Of a stretch of 53,964 bases of DNA, positions 35,143 to 44,604 are shown piece after piece (position 1 is the first letter of the stretch; the number at the start of each line of letters is the position of its first letter). The notes under the pieces were generated by a model. The model saw only the letters and a program-made list of their open reading frames with translations. It ran no database searches and was not told the DNA's origin. This stretch comes from Helicobacter sp. 13S00482-2 (GTDB lineage Bacteria > Campylobacterota > Campylobacteria > Campylobacterales > Helicobacteraceae), in the NCBI RefSeq assembly GCF_002272795.1, contig NZ_MLAT01000011.1, positions 1 through 53,964 of the forward strand, written 5' to 3'. Made by a program: the position numbers and the translations under genes.

Positions 35143-35218
35143 TGGTGGCTTGAGGCGGAATCGAACCACCGACACGGAGATTTTCAGTCTCCTGCTCTAC
35201 CGACTGAGCTATCAAGCC
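35143..35218 (-). tRNA. tRNA-Phe (GAA)
   Basis: A complete 76-base cloverleaf on the minus strand with 3' CCA encoded. The anticodon stem GGAGA/TCTCC encloses loop CTGAAAA, with GAA at 35185-35183. The D-arm AGCTCAGTCGGTAGAGC and the TTCGATTC T-loop are standard. Confidence 0.97.
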
Positions 35219-35380
35219 TAACATTGCAAGGGTGCAATTATTACTAAAAACGCTTGAAAATTAACTTAAATTCATTTCTTAAATACATATTTGTATTATA
35301 TCAAATACTTAAGGTTATTTTTACTTTATAAGGGGGATAATTAGGTGTTTGAATAATCAAATGACAATAAAGGAGAGCTT
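35219..35380. other. torC upstream region with an inverted repeat
   Basis: This 162-base gap holds AATACA-TATT-TGTATT at 35282-35297, a 6-bp inverted repeat that could be an operator. AAAGGAGAG lies just before the torC start. No perfect -10 box stands out; GATAAT near 35335 is a candidate. Confidence 0.35.
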
Positions 35381-35950
35381 ATGAGGGTAGCATTAACTGT
35401 ATTTTTATTTTTAGGAATATTAGGAGCACAGAATGCTTTCATCAACAAAACCACTGCTCTAAAAGTAAATGATAAGGTCGTGGGAGAAATAACTACACTC
35501 ACTCCTGTTCAGGTTATCCAAATACAGGGCAGTAAGGCTAAAATCAAACTCAAAGGCTTTGTGGATGAGAACTATACAAAAATCGTTCAAAGAAGTCCAG
35601 AACTCGGAGAAGTTTATGCGATTTTAGACAAAAACAACAGTACTTTTTTGAAAACTATTTCAAAAAAAGAGAATGATTATGGAGATTTATGGCTTGAGGT
35701 GGAAGGGGAATTTGAAGTAGATAAATCTATGCTTGATATGAGCAATGAAGCTTTGAATCAAAAGGCAAAAGATATTTATGAGAAAACCTGTTCGCAGTGC
35801 CATAGACTTCATAGTCCTGATGATTTCACCGTCAATCAATGGCCAAGTAATATCAGTAGCATGAAAGATATGGTCTCACTTGATAAAGATACAAAAGAAC
35901 TCATCACTAAATATCTACAGCAGAACGCTAAAGACACAAAAAATCAATAA
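35381..35950 (+). CDS. torC: Periplasmic monohaem c-type cytochrome, electron donor to the S-/N-oxide reductase
   Basis: A 189-residue protein with an N-terminal signal peptide (to about residue 19). Its single haem-binding motif is CSQCH near residue 136, followed by a Trp-Pro-Ser-Asn region with methionines that may supply the axial ligand. The N-terminal half looks like a beta-rich domain. It lies ten bases upstream of the molybdoenzyme gene, as Cj0265c does before Cj0264c in C. jejuni (from memory). It is far smaller than the pentahaem NapC/TorC of E. coli, so the symbol is used in the functional, not orthologous, sense. Confidence 0.82.
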   Translation: MRVALTVFLFLGILGAQNAFINKTTALKVNDKVVGEITTLTPVQVIQIQGSKAKIKLKGFVDENYTKIVQRSPELGEVYAILDKNNSTFLKTISKKENDYGDLWLEVEGEFEVDKSMLDMSNEALNQKAKDIYEKTCSQCHRLHSPDDFTVNQWPSNISSMKDMVSLDKDTKELITKYLQQNAKDTKNQ

Positions 35951-35960
35951 GGAGAATAAT

Positions 35961-38426
35961 ATGAAAAGAAGAGATTTTATCAAAGCAACATCAGTTATCG
36001 CAGCTGGAAGTTTGCTAGAGGCAAGCAAGTTTGACGCCGCTACACAAACAATATTTGATTCCAAAAAGATGCTCACAGGGAATCGTTATGGAGTATTTTA
36101 TGCTAAAACAAGTGGAAATCAAATTGTCAATGTAGAAGCATTTGAAGGTGATAAAAAACCCAATAACCTTATCTATGCAATTCCAGATGTAGTCAATAAT
36201 GAAAGCCGTGTGGAATATCCAATGGTAAGAAAAAGTTACCTAAAAGCAAAAGGTGCGTCAAGATCCGATCTAAGAGGGCAAGAAGAATTTGTTAGGGTGA
36301 GTTGGGAAACAGCACTTGATCTTGCCGCTAAGGCACTGAAAGAGAATTTTGATAAATATGGTGCTGAAAGTATTTATGGGGAATGCTACTGGTGGGGAGG
36401 ATCAGGCAAAGTTAGTTGGGGACGCACAGTTGCACATAGAATGCTAAAAATACTCGGTGGGTATGTTGAAGAAAGTGGAGATTATTCTACGGGAGCAGGA
36501 ATGGTGATTATGCCTCATGTAATGGGAAGCAACACAGTTTATGAAAGCCCCACCAAATGGAAAGCAATCTTAAAAGGTGCCAAAAATATAGTTTTTTGGG
36601 GAACAGATCCACTTATCACCAATCAAATCGCAGTGAGTTCGCCTACTCACGAAAACTATCCTGTATTTGAGGAGCTCAAAAAAGCTTCTCAAAATAAAAA
36701 GCTCAATCTCTATAGTGTTGATGTCAAACAAAATGACACTCAAAGATACTTAAAATCTAGCTTTATTTCAGTGATTCCAAATACCGATACGGCATTGATG
36801 ATAGGAATGGCACACTATTTATTCAGTTCAGGACTTTATGACAAAGAATTTGTACGTAAATATACGGTTGGTTTTAATAAATTCAGAGATTATTTTTTAG
36901 GGAAAGAAGACGGGATAGTAAAAGACATCAATTGGGCGTCAAAAATTTGTGGTGTCAATCCTAAGCAGATTCAATCTCTTGCAGAAAGTTTTGCTAAAGA
37001 ACCTACAATCATCATTGCTGGTAGAGCTCTTCAAAGACAAGACCACGGGGAACAGTCCTTTTGGATGATTGCGGTTCTAAGTGCAATGCTTGGCCATATT
37101 GGCAAACTTGGATGTGGATTTGAGTTCTCTTTGAGTTATTATTCTCAAGGAATGAGTGATAAAATTGCCCCCACACTCAAAGGTATGAGCACGAGTATTC
37201 CTGAAAAATATAACCAAAAATTTCCTAAAGGAGGATGGATAAAAGGAAAAAATATCACTATTCCTTCTTCAAGATCTATTGAGGCTCTACAACATCCTGG
37301 AAGCATCATTGATCAAGATGGCAAAAAAATAAAACTTCCACATATGAGAGTACTTTATTTTGCCTCAGGTTCTCCTTTGACAAGACATCAAGATGTCAAT
37401 AATGCTATTGTTGCCCTAAAAAAAGCTGATACCATCATCACAGCTGATCCATACTGGACATCAATGGCAAAGATGTCTGATATTGTTTTACCCGTAGCCA
37501 CAGAACTTGAAAGAATTGATATTGATCAAACCCTAGCCAATAAGGAATATATCATTGCTAGAAAACCTGTTATTGATCCTATTGGGGAAAGTCGAAGTGA
37601 TTTTTGGATATGCAAAGAGCTATGCAAAAGATGGGGTTATGAAGAAGTCTTCACAGAAGGCAAAGATGAATTAGCCTGGGCAAAAGAGTTTTATGAAGAC
37701 GCAAGGAAACAAGCACAAAAGCTTAATGTTTCAATGCCTAAGTTTGAAGAGTTTTGGTCAAAAGGAATCGTGCGTTTTGCAAAAGACAGTCAAGAAACTG
37801 AACTTTATACTAGATTGCAAGATTTCATCAAAGATCCTTACAAAAACAAGCTTGGGACACCTTCTGGAAAAATTGAAATTTACTCTCCTGTTGTCGCTAA
37901 ATTTGAATATGATGATTGTAAGGGTCATCCGACTTGGTTTGAACCCATAGAATGGCTAGGATCACCTAAAGCTAAGCAGTATCCAATCCATATCGTGAGC
38001 CCACATTCACGCTACAGACTTCACTCACAAATGAATAACTCTTTTGTCCGCACATTTGCAGAAATAAGTGGTAGAGAACCCATATTGCTACACCCAGAAG
38101 ATGCGCGTACTAGAGGCATAAAAAGTGGTGATATTGTCCGGCTTTTTAATGATAGAGGAGAAATTCTAGCAGGAGCAATAGTCACATCGCAAGTTAGAAA
38201 AAATGTTGGGATTATCTGTGAAGGTGCTTGGTATGATCCTGAAGTTTTTGGCAAAAAAAGCCTCTGTCAACACGGAAATATAAATGTCCTCACTATTGAC
38301 AAAGGAACATCCAAACTTGCCCAAAGCAACATCGCTCATACCACGCTTGTTCAAATTGAAAAATTTACGGGAAATATTAGAGAAATCAGGGCATTTTCTA
38401 AACCAAAAATTTCTCAATCTATATGA
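35961..38426 (+). CDS. torA: Periplasmic molybdopterin TMAO/S-oxide reductase (TorA/BisC family)
   Basis: An 821-residue molybdoenzyme reducing N- or S-oxides as terminal electron acceptors. The Tat signal reads RRDFIKATSVIAAG at residues 3-16. The catalytic motif DYSTGAGMVIMPHVMG, whose Ser ligates molybdenum in the DMSO/TMAO reductase group, lies near residue 175. There is no N-terminal Fe-S cysteine motif, as expected for this subfamily. The C-terminal molydopterin-dinucleotide domain includes SPHSRYRLHSQ. The start is the ATG at 35961, preceded by AAGGAG. Substrate range (TMAO, DMSO, methionine or biotin sulfoxide) is not predictable. Confidence 0.9.
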   Translation: MKRRDFIKATSVIAAGSLLEASKFDAATQTIFDSKKMLTGNRYGVFYAKTSGNQIVNVEAFEGDKKPNNLIYAIPDVVNNESRVEYPMVRKSYLKAKGASRSDLRGQEEFVRVSWETALDLAAKALKENFDKYGAESIYGECYWWGGSGKVSWGRTVAHRMLKILGGYVEESGDYSTGAGMVIMPHVMGSNTVYESPTKWKAILKGAKNIVFWGTDPLITNQIAVSSPTHENYPVFEELKKASQNKKLNLYSVDVKQNDTQRYLKSSFISVIPNTDTALMIGMAHYLFSSGLYDKEFVRKYTVGFNKFRDYFLGKEDGIVKDINWASKICGVNPKQIQSLAESFAKEPTIIIAGRALQRQDHGEQSFWMIAVLSAMLGHIGKLGCGFEFSLSYYSQGMSDKIAPTLKGMSTSIPEKYNQKFPKGGWIKGKNITIPSSRSIEALQHPGSIIDQDGKKIKLPHMRVLYFASGSPLTRHQDVNNAIVALKKADTIITADPYWTSMAKMSDIVLPVATELERIDIDQTLANKEYIIARKPVIDPIGESRSDFWICKELCKRWGYEEVFTEGKDELAWAKEFYEDARKQAQKLNVSMPKFEEFWSKGIVRFAKDSQETELYTRLQDFIKDPYKNKLGTPSGKIEIYSPVVAKFEYDDCKGHPTWFEPIEWLGSPKAKQYPIHIVSPHSRYRLHSQMNNSFVRTFAEISGREPILLHPEDARTRGIKSGDIVRLFNDRGEILAGAIVTSQVRKNVGIICEGAWYDPEVFGKKSLCQHGNINVLTIDKGTSKLAQSNIAHTTLVQIEKFTGNIREIRAFSKPKISQSI

Positions 38427-38511
38427 TAATTGATGATGAGTTCTCTTAAATCTCTGAAATATAAATCATAAAAGATATAATTTTGTGCAATTTAAATTGA
38501 AGGGATTATAT

Positions 38512-39267
38512 ATGAAATTAATATCTTGGAATGTCAATGGTCTTAGAGCTTGTATGAACAAAGGTTTTATGGATTTTTTTCATCACATAGATGCAGATAT
38601 TTTTTGTATTCAAGAAGCAAAGATGCAAAAAGATCAGGCTACCTTTGAATTCAAAGGCTATGAAGAATACTGGAATTGTGCAGAAAAAAAAGGGTATTCG
38701 GGTGTGGTGGTATTTTCAAAAAATAAACCTCTTTCAGTGAATTATGATATGGGAATAGATCATCACGACAAAGAGGGACGTATCATCACTGCTGAGTATG
38801 AAGATTTTTATCTGGTGAATGTATATACTCCAAATTCTAAGCGAGAACTTGAGAGACTTTCTTATCGCATGGAATGGGAGGATGACTTTAGAAAATTTTT
38901 AAAAAAACTAGAAGAGAAAAAACCTGTTGTTATTTGTGGGGATCTGAACGTCGCCCATAAAGAAATTGATTTAAAAAATCCAAAAACTAATCGGAGAAAT
39001 GCAGGTTTTACAGATGAAGAAAGAGGAAAATTTAGTGAATTGTTACAAACAGGCTTTATTGACACTTTCAGATATTTTTATCCAGATTTAGAGGGGGCTT
39101 ATAGCTGGTGGAGCTATATGGGAAAAGCTAGAGAAAACAATACAGGATGGAGAATTGACTATTTTTTATGTTCAAAAATACTAGAATCTAAACTCAAAAG
39201 TGCCAAAATATATCCTGAAGTAATGGGAAGTGATCATTGTCCAGTTGAGCTTGAACTCACTCTGTAG
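38512..39267 (+). CDS. xth: Exodeoxyribonuclease III / AP endonuclease
   Basis: A 251-residue base-excision repair nuclease of the exonuclease III family. The active-site motifs are ordered ISWNVNGLRA (residue 4), IQEAKMQ (about 38), YTPNSKRE, GDLNVAH (about 143) and the C-terminal GSDHCPVEL. The start is the ATG at 38512, with AAGGG upstream, since MKLISWN is the usual family N-terminus; an earlier in-frame ATG at 38485 is less likely. It is convergent with the MscS gene. Confidence 0.95.
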   Translation: MKLISWNVNGLRACMNKGFMDFFHHIDADIFCIQEAKMQKDQATFEFKGYEEYWNCAEKKGYSGVVVFSKNKPLSVNYDMGIDHHDKEGRIITAEYEDFYLVNVYTPNSKRELERLSYRMEWEDDFRKFLKKLEEKKPVVICGDLNVAHKEIDLKNPKTNRRNAGFTDEERGKFSELLQTGFIDTFRYFYPDLEGAYSWWSYMGKARENNTGWRIDYFLCSKILESKLKSAKIYPEVMGSDHCPVELELTL

Positions 39268-39315
39268 TTGAGATGATACAAGCTCATCTAAATCAACGCA
39301 GTCCTTATTTCCCTA

Positions 39316-39363
39316 TTTATCATAAAAAGAATAGTGAAAATCCTAAGGTGTTTTTATGATAAA
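39316..39363. repeat. 13-bp perfect inverted repeat at a convergent gene end
   Basis: TTTATCATAAAAA at 39316-39328 is the exact reverse complement of TTTTTATGATAAA at 39351-39363, with a 22-base loop. It overlaps the mscS stop codon and lies 49 bases past xth. It may act as a bidirectional terminator, though the stem is AT-rich. Confidence 0.6.
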
Positions 39364-41222
39364 TTTTTGATTCCATTTTTTTCTCCCAAAGGAAGACTTT
39401 CAACATAGAGACTCTGACTTGGAAATGCAAAATTCAAGTTATTAGACTCAACAATTTTCATTATCTCAAGCATAATCTCTTCTTTCACCTTTAAAAATTC
39501 TGCCCAGGCAACGGTTTTGCTAAAACAATAAATCAAGATATTTATAGAGCTAGGTGCAAATTCATCTATGAATACCATCAACGTATTTTTATATCCCAAA
39601 TAATCATCAATTGAAACAATATCTTTTTTGAATGCGGCTTGATATTCTATAGCACCACGTTCATCGGTAGATTTAGATATGTAAGGATTGTTAGCAAGCA
39701 ATTCTCTGATTTGAGCAACACATTTTTCTAATTTTTCACGTGGAGAATCATAAGTAAGACCTATGTTCATTTTTATTCTTCTACCAACTTTTCTACGATT
39801 CCAGTTTCTGATCGCCTTATTTGCAAGTTCCGAATTAGGAACAAACAATAAAGCATTATCAAAAGTTCTAACCGTAGTGCGTCTTAGCCCTATTTCTACT
39901 ACCGTACCCTCAATATCTGCACACACAATCCAATCCCCTTGTGAAAAAGAATTATCAAACAACAACATCACAGATGCAAAAAAATTCGCTAGTAAGTCTT
40001 TGACTGCTAGAGCGACCGCAAGTCCTCCTATTCCCAAAGAAGCTACGATTGTAGAAATATTGAATCCTAAATGTTTCAAAATAGCCAAAAGAGCAAATAC
40101 AACCACAATGAAATAGATAATTTTTAAAATCAAATTAATGACTTCTTTTCTGAATCCATCAGAACTTTTTTGAGCAATGCTTGAAATAAATGCTCCTCCA
40201 TAACCCTTCAGAAGCGAAATCACAAACCAAGCAAATAAAACAATATATACCACACCAAACCAGACTTGAAGTTTTGGGGACACAATACTGGGGTAATACA
40301 AAATATCTAAAGAAATATCAATACTCCAAAAAAGCAAAAACCAGGAAATAGGAGTCGTGATATCATTGCGAATCTTGCTTTGAATTTCTTCATTATGTCT
40401 AGTGAATTTCACGAAAAAATCAACCACTTTAAGCACAATTCTTGCAACAATCTTTCTACAAGCAAGCAAAACTAATAATGTCAATAAAGATAAAACAATC
40501 TTTGCCAAAATAAAATTATGTGTATTGATTGGAATATAATCATCTATTTTCTGCAAAATCTTTTCCATTCCAATGTTCATTATTTCATTTTTAGGAAGCA
40601 TATCCTCAGAATGTTTCTGAAAATAGTTCAGTACTTCGACATAAGTTTCAAGCTTGGTTCTGTAGCTATTAAACTGATGTTGAAGATTTTGTTTTTGGCT
40701 ACTATTAAAATTATCAGGGATCAAAAATTTCACATCTAATCTCTCATCAAAACGCATCAAAGCATCAGAAAGAATGTTTGTAATATCTTCTTTTTGACTA
40801 AAAAATCCTAGATTTTTGCGTAATTTTTGGAGCAAATCATACATCTGTTGATCTAAAATCAATGAATCTAATGAGATTTTATTTAAGGCCAATGAATAAG
40901 TATCATTCATATGAGTATTTTTTTCAATATCAAGTTTAATTTTTTCTTGCATTTGATTATTTTGAACAATATCTATACCTATCTTTTCTTTAGAGTCATT
41001 TATTTTTAAAGTAAGTTCCCTCATCAAAGTTGTCTTTTGTTGATTATATGCTTGAGCTTTCTGAGGATTATTTTTATAGGCATCAAGAGTAGAATTGATA
41101 TGCTCAATCTGATTGAGCATGACATACAAATCTACAAAATCAGGACCCTCATTTGCCTTTAGAGTATTAGGCAAAAAACCACAACAAAACACAAAAACTA
41201 ATGCAAGAATAATATTTTTCAT
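39354..41222 (-). CDS. Large MscS-family mechanosensitive channel
   Basis: A 622-residue protein with a signal peptide (to about residue 24) and a periplasmic coiled-coil region. Several transmembrane helices follow from about residue 235. The MscS pore motif ASLGIGGLAVALAVKDLLANFFASVMLL lies near residue 395, with GDWIVCADIEGTVVEIGLRRTTVRT, the beta domain, after it. It is larger than E. coli MscS and closer to MscK/YbdG-type channels in layout. It opens under membrane tension. Its ATG overlaps the murD stop by one base, so it trails the mraY-murD run. Confidence 0.9.
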   Translation of the reverse strand: MKNIILALVFVFCCGFLPNTLKANEGPDFVDLYVMLNQIEHINSTLDAYKNNPQKAQAYNQQKTTLMRELTLKINDSKEKIGIDIVQNNQMQEKIKLDIEKNTHMNDTYSLALNKISLDSLILDQQMYDLLQKLRKNLGFFSQKEDITNILSDALMRFDERLDVKFLIPDNFNSSQKQNLQHQFNSYRTKLETYVEVLNYFQKHSEDMLPKNEIMNIGMEKILQKIDDYIPINTHNFILAKIVLSLLTLLVLLACRKIVARIVLKVVDFFVKFTRHNEEIQSKIRNDITTPISWFLLFWSIDISLDILYYPSIVSPKLQVWFGVVYIVLFAWFVISLLKGYGGAFISSIAQKSSDGFRKEVINLILKIIYFIVVVFALLAILKHLGFNISTIVASLGIGGLAVALAVKDLLANFFASVMLLFDNSFSQGDWIVCADIEGTVVEIGLRRTTVRTFDNALLFVPNSELANKAIRNWNRRKVGRRIKMNIGLTYDSPREKLEKCVAQIRELLANNPYISKSTDERGAIEYQAAFKKDIVSIDDYLGYKNTLMVFIDEFAPSSINILIYCFSKTVAWAEFLKVKEEIMLEIMKIVESNNLNFAFPSQSLYVESLPLGEKNGIKNLS

Positions 41223-42475
41223 TACAGCCCTTTATTTTTTTCTAATGCGTATTGTTTGAAAAGTTCGCCCCTTTGTTTGTAGGAACTAAACTGATCTAAG
41301 CTAGATGCGGCAGGTGAAAGCAAGGCAACATCGCCCATTTTTAAAACCTTTTTGATTGTACAAACTGCATTTTTTAAATCAGCACATCTATGGACTTTGA
41401 CACCATAATTTTTACTCAAGATAAAAAGTTTTTCTTGATTGCTTCCGATTGCAAAAACCTCAACATCAAGAGATCTGATAAGTTCAAAAATTGGACTTTG
41501 ATCAGTGCCTTTATCATCACCACCTAATATCAAAAAAATCTTCTTATTGCTATAGCGCTTAATCGCTTCTAAAGTTGCATCCACATTTGTTCCCTTGCTG
41601 TCATCAACCCATAGACGAGATTTAAAATCTTCAAACTCTTCTATGCGATGTTTTCCAACTTTAAACGTATTCAGTGTTTTTATATCTGTCTCTCCAAATA
41701 ACAACTTACTAGCATATAATGCCAAAATACTATCAAGCAAAAAAGGTTCTGTAAAATGAATATCTCCGATTTGTATTCCTAGTTCTAAGGCTAAACTTTT
41801 AGAATCTTCATATAAGACTATTTTTCCTTTGTAGTTTTTAACCTCTTGGGTTTGAGAAAATTCTTTTGGAATGATTGCAAAACTTTCAGATTCCATCAAT
41901 TTTAATGGTTTAAGTTTGTCACTTATGTAGGCCTGAAAACTTCCGTGCCAACTGATGTGATCCTCTCTAACTGGCAACAATAAATATAATTTTGGATGTG
42001 CTTTTTGAGTGTAATGCATACTAAAAGAACTACTCTCTAATACCCATAAAGTAGCTCTATTTACAAAAAGTTCTGCAAGAGGAACACCAATATTCCCACC
42101 ACTTTTTGCCCCATGAGAACCAAGTAAAAGAGTGAGCATTTCTGTTGTAGTGGTTTTTCCATTTGTCCCACTAATCCATACAGTTAATGGAGAGAAGTCT
42201 TCATCAAATAAAGAATAAAAATAATCATACTCACTGATAATGTTTTTTGCCTTTAAAATCAACTGATGATAAGGCGGGATACCTGGACTTAAGATTTCAA
42301 GTTTAGATTTTTGAGATTCAAAAGCACTAGAGGGTAAAAGTAAATTTCCAAAATCATCATAAGATTGACCAGAAAATTTATCGTCAAAAACAACACATTT
42401 TTGACCCTGTTTGGCCAAAAACTCAATGATTGGTTTTGTTGTAACTCCATATCCAAAGATTGAAATATCTTTCAT
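41222..42475 (-). CDS. murD: UDP-N-acetylmuramoylalanine-D-glutamate ligase MurD
   Basis: A 417-residue cytoplasmic Mur ligase that adds D-glutamate to UDP-MurNAc-L-Ala. The ATP-binding loop WISGTNGKTTTTEML lies near residue 97. The catalytic VDDSKGTNVDAT and the C-terminal domain with LILGGDDKGTDQS are present. It lies five bases after mraY, as in H. pylori (HP0494-HP0493). The short N-terminal domain is usual for Helicobacter MurD. Confidence 0.95.
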   Translation of the reverse strand: MKDISIFGYGVTTKPIIEFLAKQGQKCVVFDDKFSGQSYDDFGNLLLPSSAFESQKSKLEILSPGIPPYHQLILKAKNIISEYDYFYSLFDEDFSPLTVWISGTNGKTTTTEMLTLLLGSHGAKSGGNIGVPLAELFVNRATLWVLESSSFSMHYTQKAHPKLYLLLPVREDHISWHGSFQAYISDKLKPLKLMESESFAIIPKEFSQTQEVKNYKGKIVLYEDSKSLALELGIQIGDIHFTEPFLLDSILALYASKLLFGETDIKTLNTFKVGKHRIEEFEDFKSRLWVDDSKGTNVDATLEAIKRYSNKKIFLILGGDDKGTDQSPIFELIRSLDVEVFAIGSNQEKLFILSKNYGVKVHRCADLKNAVCTIKKVLKMGDVALLSPAASSLDQFSSYKQRGELFKQYALEKNKGL

Positions 42476-42480
42476 GAAGC

Positions 42481-43545
42481 CTACCTTATCTTGATACTCA
42501 TCAGTGCGATAATATTACTTAAAATCGCAATCACCCAAAATCTCACAATAATCTTATTTTCTGCCCAACCTTTAGCCTCAAAATGATGATGGATAGGTGC
42601 CATTAGAAAAATTCGTTTTTTACGTGTTTTATAGCTTCCTATTTGAAGAATAACTGAAAGTGTTTCTATCACAAAAATAGAACCAATAAGAATAAGCAAT
42701 ACTTCATTGTTTGAAACAATAGCCATATAAGCGATGAATCCCCCTATTCCCAAACTTCCACTATCACCCATAAAAACCTGCGCTGGATGGCAGTTATACC
42801 ACAGAAAACCAAAAAGCGATCCAATTAAAGCCATCGAAACAATAAATAATTCTCCTGCATCAACAACCCTAGGCCACAAAAGATATCTAGATAACTCTGC
42901 ATTCCCTGCAATATATACAAACACAGACAAAGACAACAATGCACAAATACTAGGAACAGTAGCAAGTCCATCAAGCCCATCAGTAATATTCACAGCATTA
43001 GTAGTGGCTAAAAATACTAAAGTCCAAAACATTATTGCCAAACCTGGATAATCTCCCAAATAAAACAGAGGCTTCTTCATGAATGGTACATACAAGCTTG
43101 AATCCAATCCATTGAAACTTAAAGCACTCGAAATTAGAGCTGCAACAATAAAGAGGAGTGTGAATTTCAATCTAGCACTCATCCCACTATTTTTCTTTGC
43201 ACTGATTTTCATATAATCATCTCTTGCTCCAATCAAACCAAACACAATCAAAACAATCAAACCCAAAATGACATAATTATTATTGAGTTTAACGCTCAAA
43301 ACTGATGCGATCACGGTGGATAACAAAAACACCATACCACCCATCGTAGGAGTATTCACTTTCCCTTGATGAGCAGGAACAAAGGTAGAGATAGGCTGAT
43401 TTGCTTTTTTTGCCTTAGCCCAATTGATAAAATAAGGCATCATAAAAGAACACAAAAAAAATGCAAGAAAAAAACTCACTCCAGCTCTAAAGGTTAGGTA
43501 TTGAAAAACATTGATACCAAAATCTGAGTATAAATAATACAACAT
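42481..43545 (-). CDS. mraY: Phospho-N-acetylmuramoyl-pentapeptide transferase MraY
   Basis: About 354 residues with ten transmembrane helices. It transfers phospho-MurNAc-pentapeptide to undecaprenyl phosphate, making lipid I. The first conserved loop is [12 protein letters not shown], and the [13 protein letters not shown] and HHFEAKGW loops carry the catalytic Asp and His residues. I prefer the ATG at 43545, since AGGA is six bases upstream; an ATG six bases earlier would sit on that site. A TATAAT at 43572-43577 and a long inverted repeat lie upstream. Confidence 0.95.
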   Translation of the reverse strand: MLYYLYSDFGINVFQYLTFRAGVSFFLAFFLCSFMMPYFINWAKAKKANQPISTFVPAHQGKVNTPTMGGMVFLLSTVIASVLSVKLNNNYVILGLIVLIVFGLIGARDDYMKISAKKNSGMSARLKFTLLFIVAALISSALSFNGLDSSLYVPFMKKPLFYLGDYPGLAIMFWTLVFLATTNAVNITDGLDGLATVPSICALLSLSVFVYIAGNAELSRYLLWPRVVDAGELFIVSMALIGSLFGFLWYNCHPAQVFMGDSGSLGIGGFIAYMAIVSNNEVLLILIGSIFVIETLSVILQIGSYKTRKKRIFLMAPIHHHFEAKGWAENKIIVRFWVIAILSNIIALMSIKIR

Positions 43546-43571
43546 AGACATTCCTAATTTTTTGATTTGAA

Positions 43572-43577
43572 ATTATA
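43572..43577 (-). promoter_or_regulatory. -10 box of mraY
   Basis: A perfect TATAAT on the minus strand, 27-32 bases before the mraY ATG. Its upstream edge touches the left arm of a large inverted repeat. Confidence 0.6.
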
Positions 43578-43613
43578 AATCAGTTTTTAAGATAAAATCT
43601 TTAAAACTGATTT
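43577..43613. promoter_or_regulatory. 17-bp inverted repeat between divergent promoters (possible operator)
   Basis: Arms at 43577-43593 and 43597-43613 are reverse complements with one mismatch, separated by AAA. The outer 11 bases, AAATCAGTTTT and AAAACTGATTT, match perfectly. It lies between the -10 box of mraY and the -10 box of the PDC-sensor gene, so both promoters would be reached by a bound dimer. A terminator is unlikely because both genes point away. Confidence 0.6.
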
Positions 43614-43624
43614 ATTTTTAGGTT

Positions 43625-43630
43625 TATAAT
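43625..43630 (+). promoter_or_regulatory. -10 box of the PDC-sensor gene
   Basis: TATAAT on the plus strand, 54 bases before the ATG at 43684. A TAAAAT at 43650-43655 is an alternative. Confidence 0.45.
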
Positions 43631-43683
43631 AAAAACTCTCTGAATATAGTAAAATGTGCCCAACAATAAAATCAAGGAAAAAA

Positions 43684-44604
43684 ATGCTCTCAAAAGACAT
43701 CGTAACATATTCTAGGATTCGATATGAACTCAGAGCATATATTTGCTATCTTTTTACCCAAAACATCAAAAACTATATGCCTGGAACAACACTAGAGTCC
43801 ATTATAAGTGCAGTAAAGAAAATCCAAAATGAAATTCACGCATTTGATTGTATTTATATTTTGGACTCTAGGGGTAATCAAGTAGGTAATAATATTTCAA
43901 ATAATCCAACGATGCATGAAAATGATGGGGGAAATTTTTCTGATAAAGCCTACTATTATGAAGCGATCAAAGAACAAAAATGCATCATCACCAACCCATA
44001 TCCAACAAGATCTGATGGAAAACTTGTAGTCACTTCTTCTTATCCTGTTTATAATCATCAAAATGAATTACTTTTTATCGTTTGCATTGATATACCCCTT
44101 CAGGAAGCAATAAATATCAGTTCGCCAAGTAGATTTTATGATATTTTTTCTAACTTCAGCATACTGATGTACTTTTGTCTCTCCACAATGCTAACTTTAA
44201 TATCCATCTTGCTCTTTATTAAGGGTATTGCAAGTTTTTGGACAGCGGGTATTCATTTTAGGAGTTTTGACATCAAAGAAGTGTTTGAATCAACTATCTT
44301 ACTCACTCTTGCCCTTGCAATATTTGATTTAGTAAAGGCTATATTTGAAGAAGAAGTTTTGGGAAAAAATAGTGGGGATAACCACCGAGCCATCCATAAG
44401 ACAATGATTCGCTTCTTAGGCTCGATTGTTATTGCTTTGGCAATTGAAGCACTGATGTTGGTATTTAAATTTACCATCAGCGAACCTGATAAAATTATTT
44501 ATGCTGTCTATCTCATTGGAGCGGTTTCAATGCTTTTATTAGGTCTATCTGTGTATGTTAAATTCGCTTATGGAGCGATGGATAAAGATGAAAGAAGAGG
44601 CTAA
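43684..44604 (+). CDS. PDC/Cache sensor-domain membrane protein without an output domain
   Basis: About 306 residues. Residues about 45-140 show a PDC-type sensor fold: IYILDSRGNQVG, then DKAYYYEAIKEQKCIITNPYPT, and LVVTSSYPVYNHQNELLFIVCIDIPL. A transmembrane helix at about 155-178 and then four more hydrophobic segments follow. There is no kinase, HAMP, methyl-accepting or GGDEF domain, and no N-terminal transmembrane helix before the sensor. The start is the ATG at 43684, with AAGGA upstream. It is divergent from mraY and overlaps the proC end by four bases. Function is unknown. Confidence 0.7.
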   Translation: MLSKDIVTYSRIRYELRAYICYLFTQNIKNYMPGTTLESIISAVKKIQNEIHAFDCIYILDSRGNQVGNNISNNPTMHENDGGNFSDKAYYYEAIKEQKCIITNPYPTRSDGKLVVTSSYPVYNHQNELLFIVCIDIPLQEAINISSPSRFYDIFSNFSILMYFCLSTMLTLISILLFIKGIASFWTAGIHFRSFDIKEVFESTILLTLALAIFDLVKAIFEEEVLGKNSGDNHRAIHKTMIRFLGSIVIALAIEALMLVFKFTISEPDKIIYAVYLIGAVSMLLLGLSVYVKFAYGAMDKDERRG

